DNA of 6,909 bases from an uncultured Mycoplasmatota bacterium (GTDB taxonomy: Bacteria > Bacillota_I > Bacilli_A > RF39 > UBA660). Shown here piece after piece: positions 1 through 6,100 of this stretch. The stretch covers positions 1-6,909 of the forward strand of contig USNG01000050.1 in NCBI GenBank assembly GCA_900556025.1, written 5' to 3'. Every line of letters begins with the position of its first letter. Positions within the stretch are counted from its first letter, which is position 1. A model generated the notes under the pieces. That model saw only the letters and a program-made list of their open reading frames with translations, made no database searches and was not told where the DNA came from. The translations under genes and the position numbers were made by a program.

Positions 1-656
1 TAGCGACAACAAAGAAGCCTAAGATAATGTTAGGACAGCTTGCAAAGCTTAGAGTTTCACAGGTCAGCAAGATAGGAGCATTTCTTGACTGGGGGCTTGA
101 GAAAGATTTGTTTCTTCCTTATAAAGAGCAGACAACACATGTGTCTGACGGGGATGAGTGTCTTGTTGCATTATATATAGATAAGAGCGACAGACTTGCT
201 GCCACAATGAGAGTGTATCATTATCTTACTAATGGCAGTGATTACGTTAAGGACAGTGCAGTATCAGGAACAGTTATAGAGATTAATCCTGAGCGCGGCT
301 TATATGTTGCCGTTGATGATAAATATTTTGGCATGATACCTAAGAATGAGGTGTTTGGACATCTTAATGTCGGCGATACATTCCACGGAAGAGTATCAAA
401 GGTAAGAGAGGATGGCAAGCTTACAATAAGCCTCAAGCAGAAGGCTTATATCCAGATGGATGAGGATTCATCACTGATTCTTGAGAAAATCAAGCTCAAT
501 GGCGGCAGGCTTCCATTCAACGATAAGGCAGACCCAGAGCTTATCAAAGAATATTTTGATATGAGCAAGAATGCGTTCAAGAGAGGTGTTGGACGACTTC
601 TTAAAGAAGGCAAGATAAGAATTGGCGAAGGATATATAGAACTGTTTACAAAATAA
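1..656 (+). CDS. cvfB: CvfB-like S1/winged-helix RNA-binding protein, 5' end cut by window edge
   Basis: The frame is open back to the first base. The residues before the ATG at 27 (ATTKKPKI) match the link between the first and second S1-type domains in CvfB/YitL proteins, so that ATG is an internal methionine and about 70 N-terminal residues lie outside the window. What remains (217 codons plus TAA) holds one S1-like domain with the family signature IGAFLDWGLEKDLFLP, a second S1-like domain (roughly 240-450, ending DGKLTISLKQKAY), and a C-terminal winged helix (about 460-650, ending GKIRIGEGYIEL). In Staphylococcus aureus, CvfB binds RNA through three S1 domains plus a winged helix and affects virulence-factor expression; here it is presumably a cytoplasmic housekeeping regulator. 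Its codons differ sharply from those of its neighbours: Lys AAG 17 to AAA 7, Glu GAG 10 to GAA 4, Gln CAG 5 to CAA 0. No terminator hairpin follows the stop. Confidence 0.9.
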   Translation, partial: ATTKKPKIMLGQLAKLRVSQVSKIGAFLDWGLEKDLFLPYKEQTTHVSDGDECLVALYIDKSDRLAATMRVYHYLTNGSDYVKDSAVSGTVIEINPERGLYVAVDDKYFGMIPKNEVFGHLNVGDTFHGRVSKVREDGKLTISLKQKAYIQMDEDSSLILEKIKLNGGRLPFNDKADPELIKEYFDMSKNAFKRGVGRLLKEGKIRIGEGYIELFTK

Positions 657-674
657 AGTAACAACTGGTATAAT
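645..674 (+). promoter_or_regulatory. Sigma-A-type promoter with extended -10 for the NPKTGD surface protein
   Basis: A perfect TATAAT lies at 669-674, preceded by TG at 666-667 (extended -10, TGGTATAAT). TTTACA at 645-650 matches five of six bases of TTGACA, with an 18-base spacer. Transcription would start near 681, only about 7 bases before the Shine-Dalgarno AGGAGGA (688-694), giving a 5' leader of about 22 bases with no room for a riboswitch. The -35 box sits inside the last codons of the cvfB-like gene and the -10 just after its stop, so the downstream surface gene has its own start signal. The box matches are read directly; activity is inferred. Confidence 0.75.
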
Positions 675-702
675 AAAAAGAAAAATCAGGAGGAAAAGTA
701 AA

Positions 703-2220
703 ATGAAAATTAAAAAAAGTTTAATATTTTTAGCGATTATTTTAGCTAGTATATGTCTGTTTATTTTTTCAAACAGAGTAAATGCAGCAACAATTAGTGA
801 TGATGGAAAATATACATTAATATTGACTAGCACAGCAGAAAATGCCAGTATTGATGGTAAAGACCAAAAGATTATAAAATTCAATGTTACAGAGGGAGAA
901 ACGACAGTCAAATTATCTGAACTAACAAAAGGAATAGTACCTTTCAATGGTAGAACTGAATTTGCATATTGGGGAAGCTTTATAGGAGAAAAGGCTAACG
1001 AAGATATAGCAATAACTGATTTTCGCTGGAGTGGAGAGTTAGCAGAAGGCGAAACATATACGAATGGATTAACTCTTTATGCAAAATTTTCTGATAAAGT
1101 ATTACAAGGAACTGGTACATATTATTTAACACTTGATCCATTTGCAGGTAAAGTAAATGGACAAAGCATTATAAAATTAACAAGTAAAAGCACTGAATTT
1201 AAAACAGTTGATTTAACAAAATATATACCTGTAAGAGAAGGATACACATTTAAAGGATGGGAGTTAGATGGAAAAATTGTAACTTCTATTGATTCTAGTT
1301 ATTTTGCTAAACGTGATTGTATAGAAATAACTGCTACATATACTCAAGACACATTTAAAGGTGATGGAATTGTATTAAAATTAAATGCTAATGGTGGTAA
1401 AATAGATGGCAAAGAATCTAATAGTTATGACTATATAGGTGGAGGAAATTCAGGAACATCAATGTCATTATTACCATACATTCCAGTAAGAGAAGGATAT
1501 ACATTTAACGGTTGGAATACAAAAAAAGATGGTAGCGGAGAAAACTATAATTATGTTTACTGGAGATTCTGGGATATAGATGAAGAAACAGATAAAGAGT
1601 TTGAAAAAGATACTTTAATAAAAGAAGAAAGTGGTTATGAGAGATATAAAAATGTAACATTATATGCTTCTTGGACTAAAACTTCAGGCAAACCTGAACA
1701 ACCAGTTAAAGAAACAGTAAAAGAAATTCAAAGTACAGGAGAAACAAAAGCAAAAATTGAATTTGCAAAAGAAGTTAGCAAAGACTACAAATTAGATATA
1801 AAACCTGTAGAAGTTAAAAAGGACTTAACAAACAAAAATGTTAAATATGTAGTAGATATAAATGTATTAGAAAATAACCAAATAGTTAAAATTAGTGATA
1901 CTAAAATGAAAATAAGAATTGCATTGCCAGAAGACTTAAAGGGATTTAACAAATATGAAGTAGTATATATTTCAAATGATGAAATAAAAGAAACAATACC
2001 AGCAACAGTAGAAGATGGATATATAGTATTTGAAACATCACATTTAAGTCAATATGGAATTATTGCAACAAATGTTGAAGGAAAAACAGAACAAACAAAA
2101 AATGAAACAAACAATCCAAAAACAGGAGATAATATTACAACAAGTATAATGCTATTTGTAGCTTCTATAGCAACTATTGGAACACTAACATTATTAAAAA
2201 GAAAAAAAGTAAGAGAATAG
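703..2220 (+). CDS. LPXTG-type cell-wall-anchored surface protein with InlB/Flg_new-like repeats (NPKTGD sorting signal)
   Basis: This is a secreted 505-residue protein expected to be covalently attached to peptidoglycan. Residues 1-28 form a signal peptide: KIKK, a hydrophobic core at 7-23, and likely cleavage at VNA|AT (28/29). Residues 37-129, 140-213 and 223-324 are three related modules. The last two carry the Listeria-Bacteroides/InlB B-repeat hallmark PVREGYTF-GW, with an aromatic Y/W near the end. Residues 343-455 form a separate beta-rich domain (KYVVDINVLE, KIRIALPEDLKG, FETSHLSQYGI) of a kind that often precedes anchors in clostridial surface proteins; I cannot name its function. 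The C-terminus is a sorting signal: NPKTGD at 471-476, a hydrophobic span at 478-498, then KRKKVRE. AGGAGGA lies 8 bases before the ATG, which fixes the start. All nine Gln codons are CAA. The adjacent class B sortase is the obvious anchoring enzyme. A role in adhesion or host contact is plausible from the repeats, but the ligand is unknown. Confidence 0.9.
   Translation: MKIKKSLIFLAIILASICLFIFSNRVNAATISDDGKYTLILTSTAENASIDGKDQKIIKFNVTEGETTVKLSELTKGIVPFNGRTEFAYWGSFIGEKANEDIAITDFRWSGELAEGETYTNGLTLYAKFSDKVLQGTGTYYLTLDPFAGKVNGQSIIKLTSKSTEFKTVDLTKYIPVREGYTFKGWELDGKIVTSIDSSYFAKRDCIEITATYTQDTFKGDGIVLKLNANGGKIDGKESNSYDYIGGGNSGTSMSLLPYIPVREGYTFNGWNTKKDGSGENYNYVYWRFWDIDEETDKEFEKDTLIKEESGYERYKNVTLYASWTKTSGKPEQPVKETVKEIQSTGETKAKIEFAKEVSKDYKLDIKPVEVKKDLTNKNVKYVVDINVLENNQIVKISDTKMKIRIALPEDLKGFNKYEVVYISNDEIKETIPATVEDGYIVFETSHLSQYGIIATNVEGKTEQTKNETNNPKTGDNITTSIMLFVASIATIGTLTLLKRKKVRE
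811..1674 (+). repeat. Three tandem InlB/Flg_new-like protein repeats
   Basis: There are three in-frame modules at 811-1089, 1120-1341 and 1369-1674. Shared landmarks are an opening beta strand (YTLIL, YYLTL, IVLKL), a glycine turn with DGK, NGQ or DGK, then FNGRTEFAYW, VREGYTFKGW or VREGYTFNGW, and a closing strand (LTLYAKF, IEITATY, VTLYASW). Modules 2 and 3 share a 23-base block at 1231-1253 and 1486-1508 with one mismatch. Module 1 is the most diverged and lacks the exact EGYTF core. Insertions between the core and the closing strand differ in length, with the longest in module 3. Confidence 0.75.
2113..2217 (+). other. C-terminal cell-wall sorting signal (NPKTGD, hydrophobic span, basic tail)
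   Basis: This stretch encodes residues 471-505 of the surface protein: NPKTGD, then a 21-residue hydrophobic segment, then the charged tail KRKKVRE. This is the classic three-part sortase substrate signal. Asn replaces Leu at the first motif position, as in substrates of some class B and clostridial sortases. Cleavage would be expected between T474 and G475. Confidence 0.85.
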
Positions 2221-2235
2221 TAAGGCGATATATTT

Positions 2236-2270
2236 AGGCTAGCTATAAGTTATTGGCTAGCCTTTATATA
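2236..2270 (+). terminator. Hairpin between surface protein and sortase genes, weak terminator or attenuator
   Basis: GGCTAGC (2237-2243) pairs with GCTAGCC (2256-2262). It extends by an outer A-T pair and, inward, by one U-G and one A-U pair, giving a stem of about 10 base pairs and an 8-base loop. The U tract is poor (CTTTATATA) rather than a long T run, so termination is probably partial. Partial read-through would give less sortase than substrate from one transcript. No convincing separate promoter is visible before the sortase gene. Confidence 0.55.
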
Positions 2271-2289
2271 CGAAAGGACAATGTGAATA

Positions 2290-3048
2290 ATGAGAAGAAA
2301 AAAGAATAAAAAATATAAGAAAGCAATTTTAAATCTTATTCTATATATAATTTTACTTTCTATATTAATATATTCTGGAATCAAAATCTTTAAATGGTAT
2401 AAAGATAAAACAAATAACAATAAAATAGCAGAACAAATAAAAAGTACAGTAATTGTTGAAGAAAAAAACGAAGATGAAAACAAAGATGAATATACAGTAG
2501 ACTTTAATAAATTAAAAGAACAGAATAACGAAACTATTGCATGGCTTAAAGTAAACAATACAAATGTCGAATATCCTGTAGTAAAAGGAACAAATAATAG
2601 CTTTTATTTAAACCATAGTTTTGATAAAAGTAGTAATTCAGCAGGATGGATTTTTGCAGATTATAGAAATAAGTTTGATAATACAGATAAAAACATTGTA
2701 ATCTATGGTCACAATATGAGAGATGGCTCAATGTTTGGCAGTATGCTAAATATACTAAATTCTAAATGGTATGAGAATGAAGAAAATACCAATATCACTT
2801 TATATACTGAAAATGAAAAAAGTATTTATAAAGTATTTTCTGTTTATAAAATAGAAAATGAAGATTATTATATAAAAACAGAATTTAAAAATGGCAATGA
2901 ATTTGAAGGCTTTATAAAAAACTTAAAGAAAAGAAGTATTAAAGATTTTAATGTTGATGTTTCAAAAGATGATAATATATTAACATTATCAACTTGTGCA
3001 AATAACAATAAATATAGAGTAGTATTACATGCTAAAAAAGTTAAGTAA
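2290..3048 (+). CDS. srtB: Class B sortase (cell-wall transpeptidase)
   Basis: This is a membrane-anchored cysteine transpeptidase that cuts the sorting motif of surface proteins between Thr and Gly and joins the Thr to the cell-wall peptide. Its 252 residues are the usual class B length. A basic N-terminus and a membrane span at about 12-34 are followed by a charged linker (35-72) and the catalytic domain. Visible family marks are ETIAWLKVNNTNVEYPVV (81-98), NSAGWIFADYRN (116-127), catalytic His141 in VIYGHNMRDGSMFG, catalytic Cys236 in LTLSTC, and Arg243 in YRVVLHAKK. The long stretch between the His and Cys strands, with its helix (about 199-214), fits class B rather than A or D. All three active-site residues are present, so it should be active. 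AAAGGA (2273-2278) is the likely ribosome binding site. It lies between two secreted proteins, the first carrying NPKTGD, which makes those its probable substrates. Confidence 0.93.
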   Translation: MRRKKNKKYKKAILNLILYIILLSILIYSGIKIFKWYKDKTNNNKIAEQIKSTVIVEEKNEDENKDEYTVDFNKLKEQNNETIAWLKVNNTNVEYPVVKGTNNSFYLNHSFDKSSNSAGWIFADYRNKFDNTDKNIVIYGHNMRDGSMFGSMLNILNSKWYENEENTNITLYTENEKSIYKVFSVYKIENEDYYIKTEFKNGNEFEGFIKNLKKRSIKDFNVDVSKDDNILTLSTCANNNKYRVVLHAKKVK

Positions 3049-3049
3049 T

Positions 3050-3105
3050 TTGTTCTTTTGAAACAAGAACAATATATCAATTTGAACAAATAAAAAATGT
3101 TCAAA
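3050..3105 (+). promoter_or_regulatory. Two adjacent related hairpins in the leader of the giant surface gene
   Basis: Hairpin A pairs TTGTTCTT (3050-3057) with AAGAACAA (3065-3072) around a 7-base loop. Hairpin B pairs TTTGAACA (3081-3088) with TGTTCAAA (3098-3105) around an A-rich loop. Both stems are built on the same GTTC/GAAC core. Arms can therefore swap partners: TTGTTC at 3050-3055 is also complementary to GAACAA at 3084-3089, and TGTTC at 3098-3102 to GAACA at 3067-3071. Neither hairpin is followed by a T run, so they are not ordinary terminators. They could be 3'-end stabilisers of the sortase message, a switch-like leader, or protein-binding palindromes. Which of these applies is inference. 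Confidence 0.4.
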
Positions 3106-3128
3106 AAAAGGAAAGGAGCAAGAGCTTT

Positions 3129-6100
3129 ATGAAAAATAAAACAAAATACCTTCTATCAATATTAGTTATGCTAGTAGCCTTTTTGTTGGTAGGAACAAAC
3201 AAAGTAAATGCAGCAGAATCAGGTATAGCATATAAGGTTGATTTAGGAACTGTCAATGTTGGATATACAGAAAAACCAATGGGCTATATTAATGTTCATA
3301 ACAATGGTACTGAGGCATGGGCTATATGGAATGTTACAGTTGATAGAGAAGATATTTTTAATATTAATGGAACCAATCATGATTATGTTGAACCAGCATA
3401 TGATAGTTACGAGCAGTATTATGTAACAGCTGAAACAGGACTTCCTGCTGGAACATATACAGGAAAGATAACAGTAGCTACTATGTCAGGTTATACTATG
3501 GAAACAACTGTAACTCTAAAAGTAGCAGATCCAAGTGCTAAAAATAATGTTTTAGTTACAGAAGCTACAGATTTTATTAATGCTGTAAATAAAACTAACG
3601 CAGAAGATTCAGCAGATTTAATAAAATTACAAAATAATATTAGTATGGGTGAGAATGATGAGTTAAATTGGCATATATATAAAGACACAATATTAGATTT
3701 AAATGGAAACACATTAACACTAGTAAATGATAAATCAATTAATCTAATATATCATGATAATGCAACTCTTAAAATAACTGACTCTAGTAATGGAAAAACA
3801 GGTAAGATTTATAAGAAGAAAAATAATGAAATATTTTATTTCTTTACTGTTCAAGAGAATGATGTAACTAAAAAGCATGATATTGCTGTTTTGGTAGATG
3901 GGATAAAAATAGAAAGAGAAAAACAACCAGAAAAACCTAGTACTGTATTCATGGGGAAGAGCAATTATAAGTTAACTGTAAAAGATACTACATTGAATGG
4001 TTTGACTTATTTGTTACGCAGTGATGATAATGTAAGAGTTGATTTAAGTATTGAAACAATTAAACTTTATACATATTCAGGTCAAAGTATGGCAGTTATG
4101 GCACGTAACTCTAATAATGAGTTTGAAAAAGAAATGTTAATAGGTAATGTAATACCAGAGGATTCTGAATTTTTATATTATAATATTAATGATAAGCAAG
4201 TCGTAGCAGATAGAAATCGATTAATTTCTGAGCCATTTGTTGATCGTTATGATGATGATAAAACTCGCTCTATTATTGTAAGAAAGAAAACAAGATTTGA
4301 TGTTTCAGATATTAGTTTAAATGAAATTTATGGATATACAGAAGCTACTGATGTAAAAGAAATTCCAATATATAATAGTGGGGCAGCCGACTTACAAATT
4401 AAAAATGTTTCAGTAGATAATGCTAATTTTGTAGTAGAGGGTACTAAAACTCCAACAGTAACTGTTGGAGCAACAAATACAGACTTTAAAATCAAAGCAA
4501 AAAAAGGATTAAATGTAGGAGAATATTCAGCCAATATAACCGTAACTGATATAAATGATAATACTTATACATCAAAAGTTACATTAAAAGTGGATAAAAA
4601 AGAAATAACAGACCTTGATATTTCAATTGATAGTTGGACTTATGGTGAAGAACCTAAAATGCCAGTTATAAATTATGGTTCAACACTTACAAAAAATGAT
4701 GGTGGTATTGAGTATGCATCTGAAGGTAGTGCTAACTGGTCTTGGATGCCTCCTGTATTGGCTGGTAAGTATAAAATGAAATTCAAATTAACTAATGATG
4801 CTAATGAAAAATATATCATTCCAGAAAATATAGTTAATTTTGAAATTTACAAAAATAATACAGAAATTAAGATAATAACTAAATCAAATTCATGGGTATA
4901 TGATGGAAATGAACATAAGGAAGATGGATATGATGTATATTATGGGGGTACAAAACTTGAATTTTCTGAAAATGTTAAAATGTATAAACTACCAAACAAA
5001 ACACAAGATGAAATAATGCTAACAACAAAAGGAAAAGTTAAAGATGTATCTGATGGAACAGTTGAAAATGGTATATTTGATTATATGTTACTAAATGCAA
5101 ATAGTTATAGTAATGTAACAATAGAAAAAGGAACACTTTCTATTACACCAATTACAACTCCAATAGTTGTAACTGCAAATGATGATACTAAAAACTATGA
5201 TGGAGAAGATTTAACTAATAAGGGTTATACATATACTAATGATGTTTTACTTGCAGGAGACGAATTAACTGCTACTATTACAGGTAAACAAAAATATGTT
5301 GGTACTTCTGATAATAAAGTAACAGGTGTAAAAGTAACAAGAGATGGAAAAGATATTACTTCTAACTATACTTTTGGTACTCATGTAAATGGCATATTAG
5401 AAGTAAAACAATTATCACAAATAATTACTGCAGAAGAAAACTTATATGTTAAAGTTGGTGGAAATCTAACAATAGATAAAATTAAAGAACTATTAAATTG
5501 TAATTTAACTGATTATAAAATTAAATATATAAGTGGAAGTGCAGGAACATTTGATGAAACTACAGGATTTACAGCAGGAACAACAGATGGAAAAGTAACA
5601 ATGGAAGTTATTGCACCAGCAAAAGATGAAAATAATGATGGAGTAAATGAATATGCTGAAGCAACAAAAACATTCTATATAAATGTTGTAGAAAAAGAAA
5701 CTGTAACATTTAGTGGTATAGAAGATAATCAAGTATTTATTTATAACGGAGAAAAACAAAAACCGATTGGTAGAATTGAAGTTATAGGTGGAAATGTAAA
5801 AATGCTAGATACCAAATACAAAGGAACAGGAACTACAAATTATGATAGTGCAGAAGCTCCAAAAAATGCAGGAACTTATACTGTAACATATAGTGTACCA
5901 GAAGATAATCCAGATTATGTAGGAAGTGTAACTTATGCTTTTACAATTAAGAAAGCACAATTAAATAAACCGACTGCTAGTACAACATCATTTGTATATG
6001 ATGGTACAAGTAAGGGATATAGTTCATTCCACGATAGTGAAGTATTTGAATTTACAGGTACTAATACTGCTACAAATGTAGGTAATTATAGTCTTACAAT

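Noticed and set aside
27..29. ATG at 27 as the start of the cvfB-like gene
   Set aside because: The frame stays open to the window edge, upstream residues fit the CvfB interdomain segment, and no ribosome binding site precedes this ATG.
739..759. Lipoprotein signal in the 505-residue protein (Cys18 in the signal peptide)
   Set aside because: Ile precedes the Cys, so the lipobox rule of Gly, Ala or Ser at -1 fails; a normal signal-peptidase site at 28/29 and a sortase signal explain the protein.
2250..2558. Minus-strand open frames such as 2250-2558, 471-947 and 5505-5759
   Set aside because: They lie opposite clear coding genes, have low-complexity Phe/Ser/Tyr/Ile-rich products typical of the complement of AT-rich genes, and show no convincing ribosome binding site or family motif.
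2290..3048. Heme-uptake (Isd-like) sortase locus
   Set aside because: Neither neighbour shows a NEAT domain, and no transporter gene is present in the window.
3050..3078. Separate promoter for the giant gene (TTGTTC at 3050 with TATATC at 3073)
   Set aside because: The -10 match is poor and AT-rich spacers give such hits by chance; the hairpin pairing explains the same bases better.
3081..3109. Hairpin B as a rho-independent terminator
   Set aside because: On the + strand it is followed by A residues, not T, and on the - strand no T run follows the stem either.
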